A stretch of DNA of 64,000 bases from Aradus depressus (lineage: Eukaryota; Arthropoda; Insecta; Hemiptera; Aradidae): the NCBI GenBank assembly GCA_963662175.1, contig OY759214.1, forward strand, positions 4,588,001 through 4,652,000, read 5' to 3'. This document shows, piece after piece, positions 20,801 to 32,150 of the stretch (within the stretch, counting starts at the first letter, position 1; each line of letters opens with the position of its first letter). Both the position numbers and the translations under genes were made by a program. Under the pieces are notes generated by a model. The model was not told where the DNA came from, did no database searches, and was given only the letters and a program-made list of their open reading frames with translations.

Positions 20801-20924
20801 ATTACGACGTAGATTCTCATAAGACATTTTGGCCCTATAAACAATTGTTATTATTGTTTTGTTTTTTAATATTTTTTTATTTTTTTTGTCATTGTATTGC
20901 ATTTTGTGAAAGGCACTTAATGCC

Positions 20925-21262
20925 GGACCTATTAATTGCTATCTTATCTCTCAGCCGCTGGAGAATCTCCGCTGTTATCATGTCGTAGCCCGGAGCCTTC
21001 TTTCTGAGGAGATTTTTAATTCATGATGGATGTCTGAGAGATCGTAATGAGGTTTGAAAGTTGACGGGAGATAGGTAGCTAACAAATCGGCTTTCTCGTC
21101 GTCCGCCACGGCCCAGGATTCGCCGTTCTATCGCATTGGCCTCGACTGAGATTGTTGTTCATCTTTCATTAATATTTCTATAAGGCTCTCGTAATTTTCG
21201 ACTCTTTTTAGAAAAATAGGTGGAGGCTTTTCAGGTTTTGTTAAATTTTCATACTTTTTTTT
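20925..21262 (-). pseudogene. Jockey ORF1/ORF2 internal-deletion relic
   Basis: On the minus strand the first part reads KPEKPPPIFLKRVENYESLI, matching the ORF1 segment FEKPPPIFIKDEV of the long Jockey element at 49083-53033. Soon after, the sequence reads NGESWAVADDEKADLLA and KAPGYDMITAEIL, which match its ORF2 linker (DSWAITDEEKAERFA, KSPGYDLITAEVL). About 2 kb between these points in an intact element is missing. Stops and shifts are present. Confidence 0.75.
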
Positions 21263-21281
21263 ATCTGCCTCTCATTTATAT

Positions 21282-22675
21282 TGTAGCATTATCAGGATAC
21301 CACCGATTATTTGCGATATAATCGGGTTTATAATAAATAAATGAGGTTGCGAGAAGCCGCCACCAGAGACAGTAGCAGCACCTTCCAGAGGCTCTACTTG
21401 GGTCAGAGAGAAATAATTCAACTTTTAGCGGATGCTCCTTAATTGAAGACGTCCGGGCAGGTGCAGCTTGTTTAAACAATATCAAAAGGCAGGAAAATTG
21501 TGGAAAGGGAAGCTCGAAGCTCCGCCCAATATGACGTCGACAAACAACGTGAGCCAATGAACAGCCAGATGCTACCGGTTTTCCCCCACCATAAGGCGCG
21601 AGGAGAGCTCTGAAAAGTCGGGTTCACATCGTGAGTCTGGCGATAGACACTGGGCCGAATCCACGTCAGTCTCAGTGCCGATTTATATAGTAATTTATTC
21701 AAAGTCAAAATGTGATCATAGTTTAATCTCACGATTAGTCTGGCGACAGACCCGGGCAGAATCCACGTTGCTCTCAATGCCGATTTTATACAAAAATATT
21801 CCAAGTGTTAAAATGTAATTTCACAGATTAATCTTATTAGTCTGGCGACAGACACTGGGCGGAATCCACGTCACTCTTAGTGCCGATTTTATACAAAAAA
21901 TTTCTAAGTCCAAAAATGTAATAATATAAGTGCTCTTGTATAGGAGTAGGGAGTTATCAGTCCTCTCCTATGGTTCAATAATGAACAGAATTGATGACAT
22001 CCGAACAATTACACCCAATTTAGTGTCGGAGTGATCAGATTCTTTGTTCATCAGAAACGCTAGACATTTATTTTCCGCTATTGAAGAGATACTCCATGTG
22101 AGGCACCATCCACCCATGAAGATATGACGACGCCCTAGGACATCATCCGTCTATTGAATTCAACACAGCAGGCCAAGGAATTGTGGAATTCAACAAACAG
22201 GTTTTATTTCCCAAATGTTTAACTATTGCCAATAGAGCCGTAAAAAGAACCAGTAATGTCTTTCAGACAGAATCTAACTTGTCACCTTTCGCCCATCAGG
22301 CTTCAGTATTAAATTAATTCTTTTAATTAATTAAAGTTATTTATACAATTTATATAATTACTCTTTTTATAAATGTTCAACTTTGTGTTATAATAAATAT
22401 GTTTTCGTTCTAATTTTCGTTTATTTACCCAGACGTTATGCATGCTACTCCAGGGTGGTCAAATGTAATTAACAAAGAGTTAGTTACAAGTGGTCACCAC
22501 CAAATATCTTATAACTACTCTGATATTGAAGAAGTGGAAGGTTATTCAGGCAATATTTCGTTTTAAAGTCGCGATATATTTTAATATTTATTCAATTAAC
22601 TTTTGCTCGATAAATTAATATTTCAATTTTTTAAATAATCCACAAATATTCCATTTCCCCGGTAGCAGGTAGGTT
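21282..22675 (+). repeat. LTR-like dispersed repeat, type A, copy 1
   Basis: This 1.4-kb unit begins TGTAGCATTATCAGGATACC and ends ..CCCCGGTAGCAGGTAGG. It is about 80-90 percent similar by eye to 42999-44232. It holds three tandem subrepeats of about 100 bp starting AGTCTGGCGA.AGAC (about 21640, 21739 and 21838). Its two ends resemble type B repeats (TGTAGCAT; TTTAAAGTCGCGAT). Short ORFs inside are not thought to be genes. Confidence 0.65.
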
Positions 22676-22889
22676 ATAATATATAGAATACATATCACCA
22701 TAATATATTTTGCGGTTTTGTACGTATAAAACGTACATTTTCATTTTTAGAGAACATGTGTTGCAATATTCTTGAATAATTGTGTTCTTATTAATTTTTT
22801 ATTTTCCGCGTCCCTCTTCTTTTCAAACCAAAAAACAATTAACGATTTTACAAGGATAATGTGTGTACAATTTGTATTTCATTTTTCAG

Positions 22890-22925
22890 GAATACATCAC
22901 ATGCCTATACACTTTCAGTGGTTGG
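22890..22925 (+). CDS. Candidate coding exon C of the same host gene
   Basis: TTTCATTTTTCAG precedes and GTACGT follows a 36-base segment encoding EYITCLYTFSGW in frame 0. It begins and ends on codon boundaries, which fits exon B upstream and the segment at 23498 downstream. A second, diverged copy of the following intron start (GTACGTATAA..) lies at about 22720, so local duplication occurred. At 12 codons it is the weakest-sized of the four core exons. Confidence 0.35.
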
Positions 22926-23497
22926 GTACGTATAATACCTACATTTTTCATTCTTAGAGACCCATAAGTAGAATGCTCATGGCTTTATCAGTAGGTCATG
23001 GCCTAAAAAAGTCAAAGGTTTGAGATGGGACTTCTTCGATACTTCATACTTGGACATAAATGCAAGTACCAACTATTGTAACCCCAAACATAATTTCTGC
23101 CATGTTCCCATTTCCAGAAAGGATGTGTTTACTATACATTCTTCTAAGAATGGTTGTTGTTTGTTCCTTCCAGAACCTCTCCAACTATTTCCTTTTTCCA
23201 ATGCAGTCCTGTCCCGGCACCTGTCCTGATCACATCTTTCTATACTTAAACCATATCTATCTATTTATAAAAATTAAGTTAATTATTCACTTAGTTGATT
23301 TATTCGCCTCTTTCATACGTCCCCAACGCCGAACCTCACTGTTAGCCATGTTTGAAGACCTCAAGTAAGACACTTTGATCGGGCAATGAAGAAGAAGGGT
23401 GTAATCAGTTAGAGAGAGCGGAAACTTGAATTACTATAATTATATCGAGCTTGGGACGTATATGTGCCGGTTATTAACTGACTTAATTTTTTTTTAG

Positions 23498-23600
23498 ATG
23501 CCTCTTAAAAAGTTTGATTGGAATCTGTATAAGCGAATTACAACTATCGTTTCTGGTGCCATGGAAGATAGGATGCCGGTGACGGAAGTACTGAAAACGT
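23498..23600 (+). CDS. Candidate coding exon D of the same host gene
   Basis: A T-rich tract ending TTTTTTTTTAG precedes and GTAAGA follows a 103-base open segment. It encodes 34 residues, beginning MPLKKFDWNLYKRITTIV and ending MPVTEVLKT, plus one base of the next codon. It starts on a codon boundary, matching exon C. If read on without splicing, the frame stops seven codons later. The initial Met could also make it a start exon. No family is recognised. Confidence 0.45.
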
Positions 23601-23744
23601 GTAAGATTGGTACGAATTTGAAATAAATAATCAATCTCATAGCATAAGAGATAAAATTCATTTGTCCGTATCTAAGATTGGATTAGCCCAGCGGTCATAA
23701 GACCGAAACTGCATCCAAGTTTTAACGGGAGGAGGTTCCTAAGC

Positions 23745-24140
23745 ACGTACTAGTTGGGGCGTCCACCGTTGCACAGTTAATACTATCTCGGGTTTTCCCC
23801 GTGGTTCCGAAAATACTAGCTAGGTCACCAGCGCTGCTAAGTACTTACTAACTCCCCACCGTTGCAACGTACATACTAGCTGTGGTGCCCAGTTCCTAAG
23901 CAGATACTAGCTGGTGCGTCCACCGTTGCACGGTTAATACTAGCTCGGGTGTCAACCGTTGCTCAGCAAATACTAACTGTGGTCACCAGCTTTGCTGAAC
24001 ACTTACTAATTTGGGTATCCGCCGTTGCAACGCACGTACAGGCTGTGGTGCCCAGCGTTCCTCGTTCCGTACTTGCTCGGGCGTCCACCGTTGTACTGCA
24101 AATATTAACTGGGATGTACCATCATTGCCATTTTCCGGGA
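23745..24140 (+). repeat. 33-bp degenerate tandem array
   Basis: About a dozen diverged 33-base units have the theme TACTAGCTGTGGTGCCCACC GTTGCTCAGCA. The clearest run, 23937-24130, keeps an exact 33-base step. It shares its unit with the 94-bp repeat at 5981-6227/12385-12685. Because 33 is a multiple of three, some frames stay open, but this does not indicate a gene. Confidence 0.8.
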
Positions 24141-24249
24141 TTTTAAGGATTAAATGCCTCATTTTCAAGTGAATCATTGGAAATTGTAACGTCATGAATA
24201 TGCTGTCGAAGAATTGCCTAGGAATCTCATGAGAGTTATTATATATATT

Positions 24250-25539
24250 GTTAAACCTTTCCCCCCCCTGTGAGAGTGCAAATCACTTAGTTAGTAAAAA
24301 TAAAATTAATGTCGAAAACTTATTAAAATCGAAAATTCTAAATCGCGACTTTAAATGAAAAATGCCTTGGATAGCTGAATACACTCCTCACGGGAAGAAC
24401 GGTTACAAGTTTCTAATGTGTAGTTGTCACTGTGTATTAATAATAATTAGTTACTGTTGTCAACTAGAAGAAGCATGAGTGGGGGGAAATGGAATGAATC
24501 AAACTTAGAACTGTAACATATTTATTTTGAAAAGAACATATACTTACAAAAAAAAGTGTAATATATAATTGGCCGTATGTCTGAAGGACTTAATTATAAC
24601 TTAACTACGAGGTACCTCGATAATGATATCCCTGGCGATGACGGTGCGATCATCTTTATCTGGACATCCCGCAGAAATCATCCAATCACATATTTAAAAG
24701 TCATTGAAGATCTGTCTGGTTTCGAGGCTACATTAGAAGTTACATTTTTCACTGGATCATATTTTCAACATAAAATAAAACTCTGTCTAAATTGTTACGT
24801 TCGCACTAGCACAACCCTTTGGGTCCGACTCGGAGGGCAGAAAACTGTAAGTTCACATTCTTAATTAAAGTTACACTGTGGACTAAAATGTTAAAGTAGA
24901 ACTGACATGACCTGACCGGCCCAAGCATGAAGAAGGAGTGAACGTAGACTCACATATTTAGAATTGAACTATAAAATCTAAAATAGAAAGATATAACTGA
25001 CGTGACCTTCCTGGCACAGACATGAAGGAGGAGTGAGCTCTGAGCAGCGTGAGATTTTTGAGTTTCATCGTGGTGGGAGACGGATCCAGACATCTCATTG
25101 GCTGTTCGTTCCCTCCAAATTTACTTCCAGCCAATCACCATGGTTGCATCATCCTCTTCTGTGAATAGGGGATCTCAGCCCCCCTTGGTCGTTCATGCAA
25201 CTCCGGATGTAAACAATTATCTTGCTTCCTTCCTTTTCTCTATACCCTGTGTCCCTTGTTTCGCTCCTAGCGATCGCGATTGACCCGCAGGCATCGCTAG
25301 TTCCGAGCATGTTCTTCCAAATGAAATTATCTTCAATTCAACTCCAAACAACCTACAATTCGCTCTTGTTTCACTCCTAGCGATCGCGATTCACTCGCAG
25401 GCATCGCTAGTTCCGAGCATATTCTTCTGAATAAAATCCTCTTCCAATCAGCTCCAAGTTGCCTCGATTCGCTCGTAGTGTCACTGGTCCTTACTGTATA
25501 ATAATGACAATAATTGTCCATGGGGGTAGACATGCTACA
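24250..25539 (-). repeat. LTR-like dispersed repeat, type B, copy 2 (inverted)
   Basis: This is the reverse-complement counterpart of 17309-18610, starting TGTAGCATGTCTACC at 25539 on the minus strand. A G-rich polypurine-like tract (25540-25560) lies directly upstream of the TG, as expected before a 3' LTR. The CGATCGCTAGGAGCGAAAC subrepeats are present in two to three copies. The pair forms an inverted repeat with 5.6 kb between. Confidence 0.65.
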
Positions 25540-25560
25540 ATATCCCCCGTACCCCCCGTT
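25540..25560 (-). promoter_or_regulatory. Polypurine-tract-like sequence before the LTR-like repeat
   Basis: On the minus strand this reads AACGGGGGGTACGGGGGATAT immediately before TGTAGCATG. It is the best evidence that the type A and B repeats are LTRs. Confidence 0.5.
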
Positions 25561-27176
25561 AAAATGAAATATGTCGGCTAAATGACCATTGGTAGCCACA
25601 TATTTTATTAGCCTCACTTTAACACTCGCTCGTTCACTGAACATTTACACTAAACCAATATTCACTAAAGAAAGACTTGCCCAACGTCATAATGAAATAA
25701 TATATAATACAAATATTCAGGTATCGACCTCATTATCATGCGTGACCAAAACATGAATCTACATTTCCCTTCTATTCGGCATGGCTTGCCTATGCATGCG
25801 TGACCAAAGCATGATTTTGCTCTACACTGTACTTCTTGGAGTTAACCCTCTCCATTGGCAAATAACAAATGATTCTTTTTCTTGCATACATTCCTTGACT
25901 GGTTAAAACATCCAAAAGACCCACGTCTCGACTATGTTTCAACTGGATTCCCATATCCTCAATCCGTTTCAATAACAATTTGGGTTGACCAGACCCTAAC
26001 AATATGCCTTCTTAGGCCTTCGACAGGTATTTACCTTCTGCCGGAACGACGAAAAATATAAAATAGAAAAATAAGCCCCCTCAAATCCCATTTCAGTTTC
26101 ATAAACATATGTAAATCCTGGCATCCGCATTAATCAAGAAATGAAACCCTTTTTCATTTCAAACAATCAATTCATGGCATAAAAGATAAGTAAACAACTC
26201 CCGCACTTTAAATGGATTCTACGAGCATCAATGGAGTGGCTCCTTCTCCATGCGTACGATAATTCAATTTTCAATTCTGGGTATCCCTTCCAGTTTCTAA
26301 TATCCCTTCCCCTTTAGTCATGTATGCTTCGGCTCCTTGCCCTAGGATTTCTTAAATAAAATAAAAAAATTGACATTTGACCTACCATGGTCGACACTGC
26401 ATAATAATAAGTAAGGTCCATACCTGGATATATGTGACAAATACATTTATAAAGCTATCATTGGGTTAACATAATGGTCAATAGATAAAATATGTGTCAA
26501 TGGGACATTTTCAATAGGTACACAGGTCGGTACTAATATTATTCAAAAATACAAAACAAATAAAATTTGAGGGATACATTTATCGAACATTACAAACAAT
26601 AATACGAACATACTTGGAATACATTTATCATAGGATCATTAACAAATGTGTGCCATCACCCCGCTGTCAGCCTATTCGGATCTACTTTCCTAATCTGCTT
26701 ATGGAACGTGCGATTTATTTAACAAATACATGAGCGGCGTAATACAAGAATGTGACCAGAGAACTTTATAAAATGGGTAATTAGAAATAAGTAATGAATG
26801 GATAATAACAACTGATAATGATTTGGCTGCAGTAAGCCGGATAGTGTAAAGCGTACGCTTAATACACTACAGGTATTGGTCACCTACTATTCACAGAATT
26901 ACGGGATTATAAAATACATAAACAGCACACGACAGAAAATTATGTACAGACAGCATACGTTTAAAATAATTTGGAAGAATACATAAAAAAAAATTTACTT
27001 GATTCGCGATGGTGATCAGTAAAATAAAATAAAAAAACTTACCCTATTACTAAATATAAAAAACAAAACAATTATCCTAACTTATTATCTAGAATTTTAT
27101 TTACAATGTATAAAAAAATATGCCCTATTACTAAATTCATAAACAAAAAATAAAACTAACTTATTGATCTAAATAT
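25561..27176 (-). other. Possible 3' internal remnant of an LTR element; no gene recognised
   Basis: AT-rich region upstream (minus strand) of the putative 3' LTR. One 70-codon open segment (25790-26002, with LLKRIEDMGIQLKHSRDVGL) looks protein-like but matches no family I recognise. Several stops and the short length suggest decayed coding sequence. The rest, about 26200-27176, shows nothing supported. Confidence 0.35.
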
Positions 27177-28684
27177 TGTAATATAAACAAGCCCGTTGCC
27201 AAGGCAACGGATTTATTAGCCACGATATATTTTTTTTATTAAACCGAATTTAGAAGACGAAATCAAAGTAAAAGAAGAAAGAAAATTAAGAAAGAAGAAA
27301 AGAAAATGGAAATCTGAAGAACAAAACAAGTTTAAGAAGAAAGGAGGAATAACTTCAAAAGGAAGAAAAGGTGGCTGTAGGCCTAACCTTACAGTTATCA
27401 ACAAATATTTTAAATAATAATTACAAGATCCACCGACTTCAAAAGGAAACTAAATTTTCAGAAGGGATTAATTTAGCACCCAGAAACAAAATGAAACAGC
27501 TAAAAGAAGAAGAATGAAGAAAATTTCAGGAAAATATAAGCAAAATTAAGAAAAGGTCAATAATTAAAAAACGAGTCGGTAGAAAGTTGTGAAAATTTTT
27601 AGGAAAAGACAGTTAATTATTAAGAAAAGATTAAAGAAGAAAAAGAAGAGAAAAACTGCCCACATCAGAAAGAAAAGCCAGTAGTAAATTTTGAAGAAAC
27701 GGTCAGTTCTAAAATACATCGAATCAACTAGGCCGGATCCCATCTGAAATAATACAAGTGATCCGAAAGTGTATACCACAAACTTTAAACACTGTTTTCG
27801 AGAAATGAAGAAGCCAAAATTAAAAACAAAAGTTACAGAAAATTAAGATGACAATTTAGAAAAGAGAAGAAACGGAAGAAAGGAGAGAAAACACCAAAAA
27901 ATATTAATATTTAGAAGTAAAACAAGAGACAACAAAAAAAAGAAACTCGAATTTGCTACCCATAATTCCGTGGGAGGCAGTTTAGGAGTCTGTGTTGAGT
28001 TCTGGTAGAGGTGAGACCTGTGAGAGACTAGTCTCTGTTTTTTTGTTTGAAATGAGTGAAAAGTAGTGAGTAAACAATTAAAAGTGAGTAAAAGTGACTA
28101 ATGAAGAGTTAAGATGAGGTGGAGAGAGCCTGGACTCCGATTTCTTTTGTAAAATATAATTAATTAGAATTATCTGTTTCAAGTGTGACGTCACCAAGGT
28201 ATGATCCATTTTTTTTGTACATATAATTTCTAAGATGGCCATTTTTAATTTCAAAATTCATAATAGTTTTATTAAAGTTATATTGTTTGTAAATATGTTT
28301 TAATTTTCTTTTAACTCCCCATATCTCTCTCAATGAAATTCAAATCTCAAAACTCATAGGCCTTGCGAATCAACACCTTTGAGATAAGCGCCAATCGTTA
28401 TCGGGACATAATATTTAATAATCTTTATTTTCAGAATCACACCGGGAGACTTTTGGATTTTTGGATTGGTGCAAGTAACGTAGTTTGAAAATTTTACAGA
28501 GTTATTTATAACATATGTTTTTCATTTTTTTTTAAGAGCTTCACTCAACCATATGGTAGATTATTTTATTTTTGAAATCATAGAGTTAATTAACTTAAAT
28601 TTTTTTTTTATTCAAAATTTTATTCATTTTTTTTAAATTTATTGTGAAAGGCAACAAGTCAAAATATTTAATAAAAACCTTTCA
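27177..28684 (+). repeat. 5' LTR of coiled-coil LTR element copy 2
   Basis: 1508 bp starting TGTAATATAAAC and ending CCTTTCA. Its plus strand is purine-rich. It includes AACGGATTTATTAGCCACG near the start and is nearly identical to 33404-34911. The small opposite-strand ORFs occur in both LTRs and are not judged genes. Confidence 0.92.
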
Positions 28685-28687
28685 TTA

Positions 28688-28706
28688 TGGCATCTCCTTG
28701 TGAGGA
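28688..28706 (+). promoter_or_regulatory. Primer-binding site of copy 2
   Basis: TGGCATCTCCTTGTGAGGA starts three bases after the 5' LTR. It is aligned with TGGCATATCCCTTGTGTGG of the related element. Both begin with TGG and share the core TGGCAT.TCC.TTGTG. Confidence 0.65.
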
Positions 28707-28984
28707 TAATTTCTTGTTTTTTTTTATTTTTGCATTCTTTGACCAATAAATAACTCGCATAGAATCACCGAAACATTTTTTTTTTTATATAGAGTAAATA
28801 TGCCTAAAAGATGCATTTATTTAAAATCAGGAAGTATAAGGCCATGGGGAGATATGAGTTTCGTTGTGAGAGTGGGGAATATTGTATGAAATTTTTTCAA
28901 TATATATATAATAATATTGAACACAATTGCGTTTGTTGCGATATTTATATAAATTTAATTTTGTTTTTGTATTAATATTTAATT

Positions 28985-30496
28985 ATGCCATTGACGAGAG
29001 GGGAAGCAAAAAGATTAGAGGAAGAGAACAAGGGGGAGGAATTTAGTTCGGACGAAGGGTCCGAAGTAGAAATTTCGGAAGAGACAGATAGGGAAATACC
29101 CGTTGCTATGGAGACCAAAGAGGGTACTAGTGAGGAGGTACAGGAGATTGATGTTGTTAGTAAAGAGACCGAGGTAGAAAAGAAGGAGAAACCAGATAAA
29201 ATGGACCAATTCATGGAACTTATGATGAGAAGCATAAAAAATTTAAGAGGGGATATGAAAGAACAATCTCAAAATTTAGAGACAAATTTAAGGAGAGAGC
29301 AGTCTCAAAATATGGAAAAGTTGAGAGGGGATATGGGGAATTTTAATAGGGAAATGGGGAACAAATTAAGAAACGTAGAGACAAATTTAAGTAGTAAGAT
29401 TGACGAACAGAAAACAAACATGACAAATTTAGAGACAAATTTAAGTAGTAAGATTGACGAACAAAAAACAAACATGACAAATTTAGAGACAAATTTACGA
29501 GGGGATATGACTAATTTGAGAGGGGACATTCAAGATTTAGAGGTGAGATTAGATAAGCAGATGGACAGCTTGAAAGATCAAATAGGGAGTTTAGAAATAA
29601 AAAATCAAGAGTTAGAAGACAAAGTTGATCAAGTAGCAAAAAGTTTAAAGGGGGAATTTAATCAAAAAATAAGCAACTTCAAAAAAAAAATGGAAGGTCA
29701 AGTGAAGGAGGTAATCCGTAAAATAGATGCCGCGGAAGAAAATTGGGAGGAACGCTGTCAAAATTTCGAGTTAAAGTTGTCAGGAGTTAGGGAGGACAAC
29801 AGCGTCCAAACAGCTGAACTTTCTGAAAGGATTAGCTGGGTAGAAGGGATTCAGGAGGAAGGATTCAAGGGAGTTGTAGAATTAGGGAGCAAAATAGAAA
29901 CCAATTCAGAAAGAATTAGTCAAATAGAAGGGGACATGTCAAAATTAAAGGAAGAAATCAGTAAGAGAATGGGAAAGGTTCAAACTGTAGATATAGAAAA
30001 AGGAACAGACTTAGAAATTTTAGTAGAGGAAGTCAAAATAGTCTCGGAAATTAGTTCTAGAAATAGCTTAGAAAATGAAAGGACAGATTTAACAGTTAAA
30101 AAGACTTTCCAAAGTAGAGTAAAATCGGTAAGAAAATTTCTTTCCAAGGGAGAAATTAAAATGAAATATCAGTTAGTGCAAACTAAAGTAGAATTAAGAA
30201 AATATGATAGTATGACTGATGTGCATGAATGGAAAAATTATTTAAGAAAGAATTTACATGAGACTAGTTACCAGGTGGAAGACATTTTTAGAATACAATA
30301 CAGAAAAACTGAAGTGAAAATTTATAAAATAAGGGGAAATGAAAAAAATGACGCAGTACTGACAGACAGACTACGCAAAATTTTATTTAGTGTAGGGGGG
30401 AAGATATTTGAAGACATTATACGGCGAGGTATTAGGAAAAAAATATATGCAATTAGTTTAAGGCTCTGCAATGATAATTGTATCAGCCGAACTTAA
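28985..30496 (+). CDS. Coiled-coil Gag-like protein of LTR element copy 2
   Basis: This is an intact 503-residue ORF. It begins MPLTRGEAKRLEEENKGEE, with an acidic N-terminus. A very long coiled coil follows (about residues 80-330), with a repeated block NLSSKIDEQKTNMTNLETNL. A basic C-terminal part contains FEDIIRRGIRKKIYA. The terminal motifs match the 394-residue protein at 3027-4211. The extra roughly 110 residues are mostly coiled coil and a segment near residues 395-460 (VHEWKNYLRKNLHETSYQ) that looks globular. There is no zinc knuckle or enzyme motif. Its place right after the primer site and its intact frame suggest it is needed for mobility, perhaps as a particle or RNA-binding protein. 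That role is inferred. Confidence 0.75.
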   Translation: MPLTRGEAKRLEEENKGEEFSSDEGSEVEISEETDREIPVAMETKEGTSEEVQEIDVVSKETEVEKKEKPDKMDQFMELMMRSIKNLRGDMKEQSQNLETNLRREQSQNMEKLRGDMGNFNREMGNKLRNVETNLSSKIDEQKTNMTNLETNLSSKIDEQKTNMTNLETNLRGDMTNLRGDIQDLEVRLDKQMDSLKDQIGSLEIKNQELEDKVDQVAKSLKGEFNQKISNFKKKMEGQVKEVIRKIDAAEENWEERCQNFELKLSGVREDNSVQTAELSERISWVEGIQEEGFKGVVELGSKIETNSERISQIEGDMSKLKEEISKRMGKVQTVDIEKGTDLEILVEEVKIVSEISSRNSLENERTDLTVKKTFQSRVKSVRKFLSKGEIKMKYQLVQTKVELRKYDSMTDVHEWKNYLRKNLHETSYQVEDIFRIQYRKTEVKIYKIRGNEKNDAVLTDRLRKILFSVGGKIFEDIIRRGIRKKIYAISLRLCNDNCISRT

Positions 30497-31139
30497 AGTA
30501 AGTAACCATTTTTGAAACTCGAATGAGTTATAGACTGACGGACAGACAAACTAAAACTATAGAAAAACTTTAGACAGAAAACATACAGAAACTACGGATA
30601 AATGAAGTTTAGAATTGATAGAAGAATGAATGAATACATATTTTCGTATGAATGAAGTTTATTTGAATTATACATACTTTTGATTGTTAAATGGTATAAT
30701 AATAGGTTGATAGTATATAATATGTTGAAATTGGTTTAAGAAGTATTATTTTTTTCGTTTGTTTATTAACTAGTCGTAATTGTTTACGTGAACTCAGATG
30801 TTACGTTCGTAAAAGGGGGCTCATTCAGTTGAGTTGAATCGATCAAGCTGGATCGATAGTCAGATAGAACTAGTGCAAGAAATAGACAACCCAGTTCATG
30901 AACTTTTACACCGGATCCATAGAAAGGATTAATCGTCAATATAGGTGAATTTATTTAAGTAAAAATTTTTTTTTTTGATTATTATTGATAAAAATTAGTT
31001 TGAATTTACAAGTTTTAAATAGATAATTTGAATTAAGGATTTATTATGGACTTAGTATTAGAATTTTTTTTGTAGAATTTATTTAAATTAACCGAGAATG
31101 AAAGAAGTAGGAATAAATGAAGTAGATTAGTCGTTTTTT

Positions 31140-31490
31140 TTTTTGTAGTAAATAAGCAAGCGGAGACTAATTGATCCCCTGCAATAAGCAAGCGGAGACA
31201 ATTTGTTCTCTTGCAGTATTTGGCGTCTGCACTTGCCCAGCCTAGAAACAGTAGACAGAGAACTAGCCCGGTCTCTCTGAAGCTTGACGCGCTTCCTGTA
31301 TGTCGAGTCACAGGACTGGTTCCCGACGGAGCTGTCGCTTGGTGTCGGAGAGAGGGAGTGCAGATTGCCTCCTCTTTTTGGCATTGGGGGTCAGTATCTG
31401 GAAGGAACGGTCCAACTGGGGGCCAGAGAAGGATTTTTAGCTGATCCTATGGGAATCGAACCTAGCCATCTCAGAAACATTTAGACAAAG
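31140..31490. other. GC-rich island inside LTR element copy 2
   Basis: This 350-bp segment is far richer in GC than the surrounding element. It starts with a tandem pair of AATAAGCAAGCGGAGAC (about 31153 and 31183). A splice-acceptor-like CTCTTGCAG is at about 31217, and a B-box-like GGTTCGATTCCC is on the minus strand near 31455. It may be a captured host or SINE fragment. Short ORFs on both strands have no recognised match. Confidence 0.45.
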
Positions 31491-31796
31491 CTAATACACA
31501 TAAAACATACATTATTACGGGGATTTATGATTTATTTGATATATTTATGTTACACCGTACGGACAACACAACATTAAGAAACGAAATCATTTTACATTAC
31601 TCAACTTACACAATACACAAAAGGGGATTTTGTATTATTTTGCATTTTTTTTATGATTTTATTTTGTATATAGTGTAGAAATGTTAATTTAGGATTAGAG
31701 GAATGTTTGCTGGTATGAAAGAAATTGAGAGTGAATGATCGCGAAATGGGGGGGAAGACAATATATATATATATATATACATTTTTTATGTTGTGC

Positions 31797-32150
31797 AGAA
31801 TATCTAATACACATACCACTATTATTTTTGCATTTTCCCATAAGCGGATTTGTGCAGTCTTTTCTAACATACTTACCTCTATTAATTTGCATTTTCCCAT
31901 AAGCGGATTTGTGCAGTCTTTACTAACATATATACAACTATTATTTTGCATTTTCCCATACGCGGATTTGTGCAGTATTTTCTAACATACTAACCACTAT
32001 TATTTTTGCATTTTCCCAAAAGTGGATTTGTGCAGTCATTATTAACACACACACCTTTATTATTTTTGCATTTTCTCATAAGCGGATTTGTGTAGCCATT
32101 TCTAACATACCTATCACTATTATTTATGCATTGGCATTGACCCATAAGTT
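31797..32150 (+). repeat. 62-bp tandem repeat, about six copies
   Basis: Units contain GCATTTTCCCATAAGCGGAT TTGTGCAG followed by TCTAACATAC and recur about every 62 bases. The last copy is degenerate. They lie in the non-coding region of the LTR element. Confidence 0.85.

Noticed and set aside
23949..24195. Overlapping 65-70-codon ORFs on both strands
   Set aside because: They come from the 33-bp tandem repeat, whose length keeps frames open by chance.
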